Part shown: piece by piece, positions 26,702 through 35,654 of the stretch
Layout: every line of letters begins with the position of its first letter
How positions within the stretch are numbered: position 1 is the stretch's first letter
Source: Actinomycetes bacterium
Lineage (GTDB): Bacteria; Actinomycetota; Acidimicrobiia; Acidimicrobiales; Bog-793
Reading direction: 5' to 3'
Length of the DNA stretch: 64,000 nucleotides
Assembly (NCBI GenBank): GCA_021798985.1
Contig: JAJZBI010000004.1
Span: forward strand, 110,591-174,590
Program-made: the position numbers and the translations under genes
The notes under the pieces: generated by a model
What the model was told of the DNA's origin: nothing
The model's database searches: none
The model's input: the letters and a program-made list of their open reading frames with translations, nothing else

Positions 26702-27563
26702 CCTCGAGTCGCTGCTGCTCGAAGACGAGACGCCCGCCCACGCGAGCGGCTATCGGGACCACCCGCCCCGGATGGGCTTTTTCACCGACACCTCGGTCTG
26801 CATCGGCTGCAAGGCCTGCGAGGTGGCCTGCAAGGAGTGGAACCAGGTCCCCGAGGACGGCCTCAACTTCACCGGCATGTCCTATGACAACACCGGCGGG
26901 CTCGGCGCCGACACCTGGCGTCACGTCGCGTTCATCGAGCAGCGCCGGCGCGTCGCGCACCAGGTCTCGGGCGAGGAGGTCCAAGACGACGGCGGCTCAT
27001 TGCGCTGGCTCATGTCCTCTGACGTCTGCAAGCACTGCACGCACGCCGCGTGCCTGGACGTCTGCCCGACCGGGGCGCTGATGCGCACCGAGTTCGGCAC
27101 CGTCGTCGTGCAAGAGGACATCTGCAACGGCTGCGGCTACTGCATCCCGGCCTGCCCCTACGGCGTCATCGACCAGCGCCAGGGCGACGGGAGGGCCTGG
27201 AAGTGCACCTTGTGCTACGACCGGATCTCGATCGGCGTCGAGCCGGCGTGCGCGAAGGCGTGCCCGACCGACTCGATCCAGTTCGGCGAGCTCGACGAGC
27301 TGCACCACCGCGCCGATCAGCGCCTCGCCCAGCTGCACGCCGCGGGGGTGAGCGACGCCCGGCTGTATGGGCGCGACGAGGGCGACGGCGTCGGCGGCGA
27401 CGGCGCCTTCTTCTTGCTCCTCGACGAGCCGGAGGTCTACGGCCTACCACCGGACCCGGTGGTGACCACGCGCGACCTGCCCGAGATGTGGGTGCGCGTC
27501 GGCGCGGCCGCGCTCGGCATCGTGTCGGTCATCGCGACGAGCTTCATCGGCAGGCGGCCATGA
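26691..27563 (+). CDS. fdhB: Formate dehydrogenase iron-sulfur subunit
   Basis: The 290-aa protein is a four-cluster ferredoxin-like electron carrier. Cysteine groups are CIGCKACEVACKEW, CKHCTHAACLDVCPTGA, CNGCGYCIPACPYG and CTLCYDR with ACAKACPTDS. The C-terminus has one hydrophobic span (VGAAALGIVSVIATSFIG), as in FdnH/FdoH subunits, anchoring it to the membrane. It passes electrons from the catalytic subunit to the membrane subunit. GTG at 26691 overlaps the end of fdhA, with ATGGAGG upstream. Confidence 0.93.
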   Translation: MAVDLESLLLEDETPAHASGYRDHPPRMGFFTDTSVCIGCKACEVACKEWNQVPEDGLNFTGMSYDNTGGLGADTWRHVAFIEQRRRVAHQVSGEEVQDDGGSLRWLMSSDVCKHCTHAACLDVCPTGALMRTEFGTVVVQEDICNGCGYCIPACPYGVIDQRQGDGRAWKCTLCYDRISIGVEPACAKACPTDSIQFGELDELHHRADQRLAQLHAAGVSDARLYGRDEGDGVGGDGAFFLLLDEPEVYGLPPDPVVTTRDLPEMWVRVGAAALGIVSVIATSFIGRRP

Positions 27564-28594
27564 GCCAGAACGAGGTGACCCGTGACGGCCTCGAGCACAC
27601 CGCGCCCGGCCGGGAGGCCACCGTCGGGGTGAACACCGGTGCCGGCGAAGACGTCGCCCGGCCCCGAAAGGGCCGGCGCGGCGGCGAACAGCCGATGGTC
27701 CCCGAGGCGCAGTTCTCCTCCTACTACGACAAGGCGATCATCAACTCCCCCGTCTGGGAGGCCCCGGACATCCCCGGCTACCTCTTCCTCGGCGGCCTCG
27801 CCGGCGCCTCCTCGGTGCTGGCGGCGGGCGCGCAGCTGACCAGCCGGCCAGCGCTCGCCCGGGCGGCCAAGCTGGCGGCCACCGGCGCGGTCTCACTCTC
27901 CTTCGCCGCGCTCGTCCACGACCTCGGCCGCCCGGCGCGCTTTGCCAACATGCTGCGCACCTTCAAGCCCACCTCCCCGATGAGCGTCGGCTCGTGGCTA
28001 CTGTCGGCCTACGCCCCGGCCGCCATGGTGGCGAGCCTGTCGGCTGCAACCGGGCGCGCCCGGCGGCTCGGCAACCTGGCGACCGCCGGGGCCGCGGCGG
28101 TGGGGCCCCTCGTGGCCACCTACACCGCCGCGCTCATCACCAACACCGCGGTGCCGTCCTGGCACGACGGCTACCGGGAGATGCCCTTCGTCTTCGCCGC
28201 CTCGGCGATGAGCGCGGCCGCCGGCGTCGGGCTGATCGCCGCGCCGAGCGAGGAGGTCGCACCACTGCGCCGCCTCGGCGCAGCGAGCGGCGCCGCCGAG
28301 GTGGCTCTCACCAAGGTGATGGAGAAGCGCATGGGCCTCGTCGGCGAGGCCTACGAGCTCGGCAAGGCCCGTCGCTACGGCCGGCTCGCCCTCGGACTCA
28401 CCAGCCTTGGTGCCGCGGGCGCCGCGTTGTGCGGCCATCGGCGGTGGCTGGCCCAGCTCTCGGGCGCCGCGCTCGTCGCCGGCTCGGCGCTCGAGCGCTT
28501 CGCGATCTTCGAGTCCGGCTTCGTCTCGGCAGAGGATCCCAAGTACACCGTGGTGCCCCAGCGCATGCGCCGCGCGGCGCGCACCGCCGGCTGA
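27560..28594 (+). CDS. nrfD: NrfD/PsrC-type membrane subunit of formate dehydrogenase
   Basis: The 344-aa protein has a soluble N-terminus of about 60 residues, then some eight hydrophobic spans including PGYLFLGGLAGASSVLAAGA and LVATYTAALITNTAVPSW. PVWEAPDIPGYLFLGG and DLGRPARFANMLRTFKPTSP are standard NrfD/PsrC signatures. It replaces the cytochrome b subunit found in FdnGHI and probably passes electrons to quinone. ATG overlaps the fdhB stop (ATGA), making hemerythrin-fdhA-fdhB-nrfD one coupled operon. Confidence 0.9.
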   Translation: MSQNEVTRDGLEHTAPGREATVGVNTGAGEDVARPRKGRRGGEQPMVPEAQFSSYYDKAIINSPVWEAPDIPGYLFLGGLAGASSVLAAGAQLTSRPALARAAKLAATGAVSLSFAALVHDLGRPARFANMLRTFKPTSPMSVGSWLLSAYAPAAMVASLSAATGRARRLGNLATAGAAAVGPLVATYTAALITNTAVPSWHDGYREMPFVFAASAMSAAAGVGLIAAPSEEVAPLRRLGAASGAAEVALTKVMEKRMGLVGEAYELGKARRYGRLALGLTSLGAAGAALCGHRRWLAQLSGAALVAGSALERFAIFESGFVSAEDPKYTVVPQRMRRAARTAG

Positions 28595-28627
28595 GCGCGG
28601 CGCGCCGGCGCGGGGCGGCGCCGCCGG

Positions 28628-28640
28628 TACCGTCTCGGGA
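28628..28640 (+). promoter_or_regulatory. Leaderless-type -10 element for selA
   Basis: TACCGT at 28628-28633 lies seven bases before the GTG at 28641. No convincing ribosome site is present. It would allow selABD to be transcribed apart from the formate dehydrogenase operon that ends 46 bases upstream. Confidence 0.45.
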
Positions 28641-29918
28641 GTGGATCGCCCGACCGCCCCGCCGCCCTCGGTCGACGCGCTCAGCCGGCGGATCGCCGAC
28701 GTGGGGCTGCCGCACGCGCTGTTGGTGCGCGCGGCGCGCGAGGCGATCGCCGCGGGCGAACCGGACTCGGCGCGCCAGCGCGCCGAGGCGATCGCCCGCC
28801 GCCAGCTGCGGCCGGTGATCAACGCCACCGGGGTCCTCTTGCACACCAACCTCGGTCGGGCACCGCTCGCCCACGAGCAGCCGGCCCGCTACACCAACCT
28901 CGAGCTCGACCTCGACTCGGGCCGGCGCGGCAGCCGCAGCGCGCACGCCGGACCGCTGCTGGCCGAGCTGTGCGGGGCGAAGGCCGCGCTCGTCCTCAAC
29001 AACGGCGCCGGCGCGATCCTCCTCGCCCTCGCCGCGCTGGCGACAGGGCGCCGGGCGATCATCAGCCGCGGCGAGCTCGTCGAGATCGGCGGCGGCTTTC
29101 GCATCCCCGAGGTCCTCGCCATCTCCGGCGCCGAGCTCGTGGAGGTCGGCACCACCAACCGCACCCGCCGCGCCGACTACGAGGCGGCGCTCGCTGCGGG
29201 CGGCGACGCGGTGATCGTCAAGGTGCACCAGTCCAACTACAAGGTGGTGGGCTTCACCGAATCGGTCGGTATCGGCGAGCTGAGCACGCTCGGCGTGCCG
29301 GTGATCGCGGACCTCGGCTCGGGCCTGCTCGACGCCAACACCCCCTGGCTGCGCGCGGCGCCCCCGGGGTGGTTGGCGAACGAGCCGGGCGTGCGCCAGG
29401 CGGTCGAGGCCGGCGCGACCGTCGCCACCTTCTCGGGCGACAAGCTCCTCGGCGGCCCCCAGGCAGGGGTGATCGTCGGGGACGAGCAGGCGGTCGAGGC
29501 GTGCGCCCGCCACCCCTTGGCGCGGGCGCTGCGCCCGGGCGGGCTCGTCCTCGCTGCACTGCAGGCGACCGCCCTCGCCTACGCCCGCCGCGACGCCGAC
29601 GCGATCGCCTTCTGGCGCCTCGCCACCCAACCCGTCGCCGCGCTCGAGGCGCGCGCCCAGGCGCTCGCTGTCACCACCGGCTGGCAGGCGCGGGCGACGG
29701 CGGCGGCGCCCGGTGGCGGCTCGCTCCCCGGGGTGGAGATCGCCTCCTTTGGCCTGTGCGCCCCGGGGGATCACCGCGCGGCGCTGCGGGCGAACGATCC
29801 GCCGGTGATCGCCCGCGCCGAGGACGGGCGGACGATCTGTGACCTGCGCAGCGTCGCCGCCGAGGACGACCCCCTGCTCGCGGCCGCCCTCGGTGCCACC
29901 TGGGCACCCCGGCGATGA
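28641..29918 (+). CDS. selA: L-seryl-tRNA(Sec) selenium transferase
   Basis: The 425-aa PLP enzyme converts Ser-tRNA(Sec) to Sec-tRNA(Sec) using selenophosphate. The family signature RPVINATGVLLHTNLGRAPL and the PLP lysine in ATFSGDKLLGGPQAG (K268) are present, as are HQSNYKVVGFTESV and ADLGSGLLD. Length is slightly short compared with the usual 460, mainly at the N-terminus. Its stop overlaps selB by four bases (ATGA). Confidence 0.95.
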   Translation: MDRPTAPPPSVDALSRRIADVGLPHALLVRAAREAIAAGEPDSARQRAEAIARRQLRPVINATGVLLHTNLGRAPLAHEQPARYTNLELDLDSGRRGSRSAHAGPLLAELCGAKAALVLNNGAGAILLALAALATGRRAIISRGELVEIGGGFRIPEVLAISGAELVEVGTTNRTRRADYEAALAAGGDAVIVKVHQSNYKVVGFTESVGIGELSTLGVPVIADLGSGLLDANTPWLRAAPPGWLANEPGVRQAVEAGATVATFSGDKLLGGPQAGVIVGDEQAVEACARHPLARALRPGGLVLAALQATALAYARRDADAIAFWRLATQPVAALEARAQALAVTTGWQARATAAAPGGGSLPGVEIASFGLCAPGDHRAALRANDPPVIARAEDGRTICDLRSVAAEDDPLLAAALGATWAPRR

Positions 29919-31720
29919 CCGGCGCGACGACCCACACCGTCGCCACGGCGGGACACGTCGATCACGGCAAGTCCACCTTGGTCCGCGCCCTGACCGGCAC
30001 CGACCCGGACCGCTTCGCTGAAGAGCGCGAGCGGGGTATGACGATCGACCTGGGCTTCGCCTTCTGCTCGCTCTCCTCGGGCCGCCGCGTCGGCTTCGTC
30101 GACGTCCCCGGCCATGTCCGCTTCATCAAGAACATGCTGGCCGGCGTCGGGGCAGTCGGCAGCTGCCTGTTCGTCGTCGCCGCCGACGACGGCTGGATGC
30201 CCCAGTCCGAAGAGCACCTGCGCATTCTCGAGCTGCTCGGCATCTCCGAGGCGGTGGTCGCCCTCACCAAGGTGGCCGCCGTCGACGACGCCCGTCGGGC
30301 CGAGGCCCGCGCGCAGGTCGCCCACCACCTCGCCACGAGTCCCTTTTCGAGCGCCGAGATCGTCGAGGTCGACGCGCCAGCGGGCATCGGGCTCGATGGG
30401 CTCACTGGCGCGCTCGAGCGCCTGCTCGACCGGCTCGGCCCGCCGGCCGACTCCGGCCGGACGCGGCTTTGGCTGGATCGCGTCTTTGCCGCCAAGGGGG
30501 CGGGGACCGTGGTCACCGGGTCGCTCGCGGGTGGCGCGATCCACCTCGGCGACGAGCTGTGCGCCGTGCCGGGCGCGCCGCCGAGCTTTCGCCCGCTCGC
30601 CGCCCGGGTGCGGGCGATCCAGACCGACGGGGCAGCGCTCCAAGTCGCCGCCCCGGGGAGCCGCGTGGCGCTCAACCTCGTCGGGCCCGAGCGCCGCCAG
30701 CTCGCCCGCGGCCAGGCGCTCGTGCATCCCGGCCGCTACGAGCCGTCTGCGACCTTCGACGTCTCCCTCCAGGTGCTGGCGGCGCTCGGCCACGACGTGG
30801 CCCGCCGCGGCGCCTACCAGTTCCATGCCGGCTCCGCCCAGCTGCCTGCCTCCTTGCGCCTGCTCGGCGCGAGCGCCTTGTCGCCGGGCGAGCTCGGGGC
30901 GGCGCGCATCCACCTCCCCGTCCCGCTTCCGCTCCTGCCGGGCGACCGCTACGTGCTGCGCGAGTCCGGCCGAGGCGAGACCGTCGGCGGCGGCGAGGTA
31001 CTCGACGTCGATCCCGTCCTCCCCGCCGCGCGCGCCCGTCCCGACCGCTCGATCGAGCGCGTCGTGCGCGAGCGGGGCTTCGTCGATGCCGCGCGCCTCG
31101 AGCGCCTGACGGGCGAGCGCCGGCCGGCGAACCTCGGTCGCTTCGTCGCCGACGAGGCCGCCATCGCCCAGCTCGCCAGCCGCCTCAGCGAGCGCCTGGC
31201 GGCGGCCGGAGGCCTCGGCGTCGAGCTCAGCGCGCTCGACGAGCGCGAGCGCGCCGTGCTCGAGCGCCTCGAGGGCGCGGTCGTCGACAAGGGCAAGGCG
31301 ATGACCCGGGCGGCAGCCGATGACGGCATCGCCGAGCTCGGGGTCGGCCCCTACCTCGAAGCGCTGCGCGCCGCGCCCTTCAGCCCGCCTGAGCCCCGCG
31401 CCGAGGGCGTAAGCGATGCTGCGCTGCGCGAGCTCGTCCGCCGCGGCCTCGTCGTCGCCTCGGACGGCTGCTGGTTCAGCAAGGACGCGATCTGCAAGGC
31501 CGCCGCCGCCGTCCGCTCGCTGCTCGAGGACGCGCCCGAGGGCGTCACCGTCTCGGCGGTGCGCGAGGCGCTCGGCACCTCGCGCAAGTACGCGCTGCCG
31601 CTGCTCGCCGCGCTCGACGGCCTCGGGGCGACGCGCCGGCGCGAGGACCGCCGGGTCGCCGGGTCGCGGCTCGACGAGCTCGCCGGTGCCAAGCCCGTAG
31701 AACCCCAAGGAGTGCAATGA
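29915..31720 (+). CDS. selB: Selenocysteine-specific elongation factor SelB
   Basis: The 601-aa GTPase delivers Sec-tRNA to UGA codons marked by a SECIS. G1 is GHVDHGKST (13-21), G2 includes ERERGMTIDLGFAF, G3 is DVPGHVRFIKNM, and the G4 position reads ALTKV. EF-Tu-like domains II and III follow. The C-terminal third contains winged-helix modules (ERVVRERGFVDAARLERLTG, VSAVREALGTSRKYALPLLA) that bind the SECIS RNA. Translationally coupled to selA and selD. Confidence 0.95.
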   Translation: MTGATTHTVATAGHVDHGKSTLVRALTGTDPDRFAEERERGMTIDLGFAFCSLSSGRRVGFVDVPGHVRFIKNMLAGVGAVGSCLFVVAADDGWMPQSEEHLRILELLGISEAVVALTKVAAVDDARRAEARAQVAHHLATSPFSSAEIVEVDAPAGIGLDGLTGALERLLDRLGPPADSGRTRLWLDRVFAAKGAGTVVTGSLAGGAIHLGDELCAVPGAPPSFRPLAARVRAIQTDGAALQVAAPGSRVALNLVGPERRQLARGQALVHPGRYEPSATFDVSLQVLAALGHDVARRGAYQFHAGSAQLPASLRLLGASALSPGELGAARIHLPVPLPLLPGDRYVLRESGRGETVGGGEVLDVDPVLPAARARPDRSIERVVRERGFVDAARLERLTGERRPANLGRFVADEAAIAQLASRLSERLAAAGGLGVELSALDERERAVLERLEGAVVDKGKAMTRAAADDGIAELGVGPYLEALRAAPFSPPEPRAEGVSDAALRELVRRGLVVASDGCWFSKDAICKAAAAVRSLLEDAPEGVTVSAVREALGTSRKYALPLLAALDGLGATRRREDRRVAGSRLDELAGAKPVEPQGVQ

Positions 31721-32736
31721 CCGCCTTCGACGTCCCGGTTCGCCTGACCAGCTTCACCTCGGGCGGTGGCTGCTCATGCAAGGTGCCCGCCGGTGAGCTC
31801 GAGTCGCTGCTCGACCACGCCTATGGCGGACAGGAGGCGGCGGCGCCGATCTCGGTCCCAGGCGTCGCCTTGGTGTGGGGGCTCGAGGGCGGGGACGACG
31901 CCGCCCTGGTGGACCTTGGCGACGGGCGCTGCCTCGTGTCGACCACGGACTTCTTCCCCCCCGTCGTCGACGACCCCTACGACTGGGGCCGCATCGCCGC
32001 CGCGAACGCGCTCTCGGACGTCTACGCGATGGGCGGCGAGCCGATCTGTAGCCTCAACCTCCTCGCCTGGCCGACCGACCGGCTCGCCCCAGAGCTCGCC
32101 GAAGCCGTCCTGCGCGGCGGCCGGGCGGTCTGTGACCTCGCCCGCTGCCCGGTGGCCGGCGGGCACTCCATCCGCGACGACACGCCCAAGTACGGCCTAG
32201 CGGTCACCGGGATCGCGTCGCGCGATCGGCTCTTGCGCAACGACGCCGCCGAGGCGGGCCTCCCCATCGGGATCACCAAGCCGCTCGGGGTCGGGATCTT
32301 GAACAACCGGCACAAGGCCACCGGCGAGCGCTTCGCCGAGGCGATCGAGACGATGGCCGCGCTCAACGCCGAGGCGAGCCGGGCCGCGCTGGCGGCCGGG
32401 GTCCGCGCCGCGACCGACGTCACCGGCTTCGGGCTGCTCGGCCATCTCTACAAAATGCTGCGGGCGAGCAAGGTGTCGGCGCGTCTCGATTCGGCCGCGG
32501 TCCCCTACCTCGACGGGGCGCGCGCCTCGCTCGCAGCCGGTTTCGTCCCCGGGGGCAGCCGGGCCAACCTCGAGTGGGTGCGCCAGCACCTCGACACCGA
32601 CTGCTCGGAGTCCGAGCTGCTGCTGCTCGCCGATGCGCAGACCTCCGGCGGCCTCCTCGTCGTCGGCGAGGTGCCGGGCGTGCCGATCATCGGCGAGATC
32701 ACCGCCGGGCCCGAGCCCCGCATCACGATCGACTGA
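31717..32736 (+). CDS. selD: Selenide, water dikinase (selenophosphate synthetase)
   Basis: The 339-aa enzyme makes selenophosphate from selenide and ATP. The N-terminal catalytic motif is GGGCSCKVP (C19, C21, K22), a cysteine form with Ser in place of the usual Gly in GCGCK. AIR-synthase-like ATP-binding motifs follow: SVPGVALVWGLEGGDDAALV, TTDFFPPVVDDPYDWGRIAA and PVAGGHSIRDDTPKYGLAVTG. ATG overlaps the selB stop. It completes a selA-selB-selD operon. Confidence 0.95.
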   Translation: MTAFDVPVRLTSFTSGGGCSCKVPAGELESLLDHAYGGQEAAAPISVPGVALVWGLEGGDDAALVDLGDGRCLVSTTDFFPPVVDDPYDWGRIAAANALSDVYAMGGEPICSLNLLAWPTDRLAPELAEAVLRGGRAVCDLARCPVAGGHSIRDDTPKYGLAVTGIASRDRLLRNDAAEAGLPIGITKPLGVGILNNRHKATGERFAEAIETMAALNAEASRAALAAGVRAATDVTGFGLLGHLYKMLRASKVSARLDSAAVPYLDGARASLAAGFVPGGSRANLEWVRQHLDTDCSESELLLLADAQTSGGLLVVGEVPGVPIIGEITAGPEPRITID

Positions 32737-32764
32737 GCCGGCGCGCCGATGGCGCCAGAGCAAC

Positions 32765-32777
32765 TAGCGTGCCCGCC
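32765..32777 (+). promoter_or_regulatory. -10 element for tRNA-Sec
   Basis: TAGCGT at 32765-32770 precedes the first base of the mature tRNA by seven bases, implying transcription starts at or next to the tRNA 5' end, independent of selABD. No good -35 is seen. Confidence 0.45.
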
Positions 32778-32873
32778 GGAGGTGTCCGAGCGCCTGGTGG
32801 GCTCCCCCGCCTTCAAAGCGGGTGGGACGGGCGATCCCCGTCCGGCGGGTTCGATTCCCGTCCACCTCCGCCA
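32778..32873 (+). tRNA. selC: tRNA-Sec (anticodon TCA, UGA)
   Basis: The 96-base tRNA ends in an encoded CCA (32871-32873) with discriminator G. The acceptor pairs GGAGGTG with CACCTCC. The anticodon arm is CCCGC-CTTCAAA-GCGGG with TCA at 32813-32815. A long variable arm, GGACGGG-CGAT-CCCGTCC, and the T-arm GCGGG-TTCGATT-CCCGT follow. Size and long variable arm are those of bacterial tRNA-Sec. The eighth acceptor pair, usually present in bacterial tRNA-Sec, would be a T/C mismatch here. It lies 41 bases after selD. Confidence 0.95.
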
Positions 32874-33031
32874 TTTCGGGCCTTGCCGAGTACCCGGGGC
32901 AGCTCTCGACACGGGCGTGCCGATCGCGTCGGCGCGCTGATCGGATCGGCGCGCCGGCGCCCCTGCCTGGCGGCATCGCCGTGTTGGCAAGCGGTTTGGC
33001 GGGCTCGGCGCCTGGAAAGGACGTGGACGAC

Positions 33032-34180
33032 ATGACCCCTCCGCCGCCGATCGCGCCGCGCCCAGGCCCATCGCCGTCGGGCCGGGCGGCGAGCTCGCGC
33101 TCGATCCGACACCGTGGTGGCGCCATCCCAGCGTGCTCGCGTCTCTGGCCACCTTCGCCCTGATCACCCTCGCCGGCGTCTTTGTGGCCACGTGGTGGCC
33201 CTCTGCCCACAAGCTCGTCACCGTGGCGGGCGCGCACGCCTTCCTTCCCCGGCCATTCGATCCTGGCGTCTGCCGGCGCCGCCCCCACCTGGCACGGCAC
33301 CGTGGCATTCACGGTTGCCCACTTGAAGGACATCTGGGCGGCCCGGCTCGGCGCGCTCTTCATCGGCGCGGGCGTCGACCTTGCTGTCGCGATCGGCGAT
33401 CGTCGGCCGCTCGGGACCCAGCAACCTGCACGCCTCGCTCCGTAGCGGTCTCGTGGCGCTGCCGTGCATGATGTGCACCTGCTGTGGGGCTCCGATCACC
33501 GCCTCGCTGCGGCGATCGGGCGCCCCGGTCGCCACCGCGCTGTCCTGCTGGCTCGGCAACCCGCTGCCCAATTCGGCCGTGGTCGCCTTTCTCGCCCTCG
33601 TCCTGCCCTGGCGCTACGCCCTGGCACGCGTCCTCGTCGGCGCGCTCGTCGTCTTCGCCGCCGCCCCGGCAATCGCGCGGCTCGCGCCACGGAGGGCCGA
33701 GGCGGCCGGACCGGCGGCGCCGGCGAGCGATGCCACCATCGCGCCGGTGAGCCCGCGGCGCGCCCTCCCCCTTCGCTCCCCATTCGCGCTCGTGCGCCTC
33801 ACGGTGACCCTCGTGCCCGAGCACGTGCTCGTGGTGCTGGCGCTCGGCGCACTGCGCGGCTGGCTGTTCCCGCTCGGCCGCGGCGCCACGACCCTCGGTG
33901 TCCTCGCCGCGCTGATCGCCGCGGCCGCCGCTGCCCTCGTCGTCGCGCCGACCGCCGGGGAGATCTCGATCGTCGTCGGCCTACTGCGGGCGGCTTCTCC
34001 CCCATCGTCGCCGGTGCGGCACTGATCGCGCCGCCCCCCTCAGCCTGCTCTCGATGGCGATGCTCGGCCGCTTCCACGGCCTCAAGGTGACCCTCGCCAT
34101 CCTCGCCGCGGTGATCGCCGCCGCGCTCTTTGGCGGCGCGCTCGTGGGCGCCCTCGGCGCCCAGGCCTCGCCCACCAGGC
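33032..34180 (+). pseudogene. Permease (DUF318/ArsP-like) with at least three frameshifts
   Basis: Homology to one membrane permease runs through successive frames. VLASLATFALITLAGVFVAT is around 33130-33230, then ILASAGAAPTWHGTVAFTVA and HLKDIWAARLGALFIGAGVD around 33265-33380. LVALPCMMCTCCGAPITASL and WLGNPLPNSAVVAFLALVLP occupy 33420-33990, and MAMLGRFHGLKVTLAILAAV runs from 34054. The CMMCTCC motif is typical of this permease group. At least three indels break it, so no full-length product can be made. It begins 158 bases after tRNA-Sec. Loss looks recent since the protein segments remain well conserved. Confidence 0.75.
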
Positions 34181-34184
34181 GACC

Positions 34185-35465
34185 TCAGCCCGTGAAGGTC
34201 ACCGAGAACCCGCTGCGCGCGGGCAGGCCGGGTGTCGAGATCGTGGCGCCGTTCTGGACGATCGCCTGTCCCTCGCCCGCATCGAGCGTCCAGGTCTCAA
34301 GCGAGGTCGCCAGGTTCGAGAAGCTCACCGTGCCATAGTCCGCGAAAGGCACCTGAACCTGGTTCAACTGGTAGTCCTCGACGATCCACTCGGCGCTCGT
34401 CGCCCCGCTGTAGCTGAGGCCGCTGGCGTTGCCCTGCTCGTCGAAGTTGCCGGAGGGATCGAGCACGCCCCAGGAGCCACCGCTCACCATCACCCCGCTC
34501 ACGCCGCTCGAGAGGTTCTCGAGCTCGGTCACCCACTGGCCGCTCGCGGCCTGGTACACCTGGGCGCGCATCGTGTTGCCCGGCTGGACGGTGAGGCCGA
34601 CAAAGTACTGCGCGGCGTTCGGTGCGCTCGGATATAGCTCCCACCACGCGCTCTCCTGCTGCAGCCCGCCCACGCATTGGTCATCGGTGCCGGTCTGCAG
34701 CAGCGACCCGGTGCTCGCGCCCGCCGAGTTGCCCGCGCCGCCGAGGCCCACCCAGGTCGACTCGGCGCCGTTCGGTGTCGCCTGGCAGTCCAGCCGCGGC
34801 ACGACCCACTGCCCGCCCACGTAGCTGATCCCGCCGGGGGCCGGGAGCAGATAGCCCGACCAGTTGTCCGACTCTTGGAAGCCGCTCGCGGGCTGCGAGG
34901 CGGGCGCCACGTCCAAGAGGACCGGCGAGGCAGCCGGGGCGGGCACGCCCGCAAAGGTGCTGGCGGGCGGCGCCGGGCTGCTCGTGGCGGGCGCTCGGGT
35001 CGGCGCCGTCGCCGACGGCGCCGGCGGGGCGGGCGCGGCCGCCACCTTGATCACGAGCCGGCGGGCGGCCGCGGCGCCTTCGCCCTCGGCGAGGTAGCGA
35101 AAGACGAGATCGATCGCCACCTCGTGGCGGTTCGGCCCGATCGTGATCGCATACCCGCCGTTGCAGATCGAGGCCTGGCGGCGGAAGCGCACGGCGAGAT
35201 GGGGGATGCTGAGCAGCTCGAGGTGACACGAGCTCGCCCGGTCGGTCCGGACCGACAGGCTCACCACGCCGCCCGTGGCGGGCAACAGGTGGCGATCCAG
35301 GCGCAGCACGCGCACGACGGGCGGCGCGACCGGAGCGGCCTGGGCGACGCCCTGGCCGATGCCAGCCCCGAAGGCTCCGACCACCGCCACGGCGGTGAGG
35401 AAGACGCCCCACCGGGCAATGGTGCGACGCGCTGGCGTGCGCTTGGACGGCCGCGCCCCGCTCAT
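34185..35465 (-). CDS. Secreted G1-family (eqolisin) glutamic endopeptidase
   Basis: The 426-aa protein has a basic N-terminus and signal anchor (WGVFLTAVAVVGAFGAGIGQ), an 80-residue beta-rich domain with C80 and C101, an Ala/Pro linker, and a C-terminal G1 domain starting SDNWSGYLLP. The catalytic Gln is in YVGGQWVVP (Q219) and the catalytic Glu in TSAEWIVED (E359). STWVGLGGAGN and LLQTGTDDQC are family signatures. G1 peptidases are acid proteases, which fits an acidic habitat. It is convergent with the decayed permease. Confidence 0.88.
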   Translation of the reverse strand: MSGARPSKRTPARRTIARWGVFLTAVAVVGAFGAGIGQGVAQAAPVAPPVVRVLRLDRHLLPATGGVVSLSVRTDRASSCHLELLSIPHLAVRFRRQASICNGGYAITIGPNRHEVAIDLVFRYLAEGEGAAAARRLVIKVAAAPAPPAPSATAPTRAPATSSPAPPASTFAGVPAPAASPVLLDVAPASQPASGFQESDNWSGYLLPAPGGISYVGGQWVVPRLDCQATPNGAESTWVGLGGAGNSAGASTGSLLQTGTDDQCVGGLQQESAWWELYPSAPNAAQYFVGLTVQPGNTMRAQVYQAASGQWVTELENLSSGVSGVMVSGGSWGVLDPSGNFDEQGNASGLSYSGATSAEWIVEDYQLNQVQVPFADYGTVSFSNLATSLETWTLDAGEGQAIVQNGATISTPGLPARSGFSVTFTG

Positions 35466-35654
35466 GTGCTTCAGTATCGGCCGCCGGCGTCGTTCGCTTG
35501 ACGCGCCGGCGCCGCGGCAGCGTCGAATGGGCGCCTCGCCCGCTCGCGGATGGCCTCGCTAGGGTGGCAGCACCCGGTGACCGAGCGCGCTGCGACGACG
35601 CGCCCGGTGCCGCGGTCCCCCCGGTCGTTGGCGAGAACGAGGAGCCCCTTTTCG

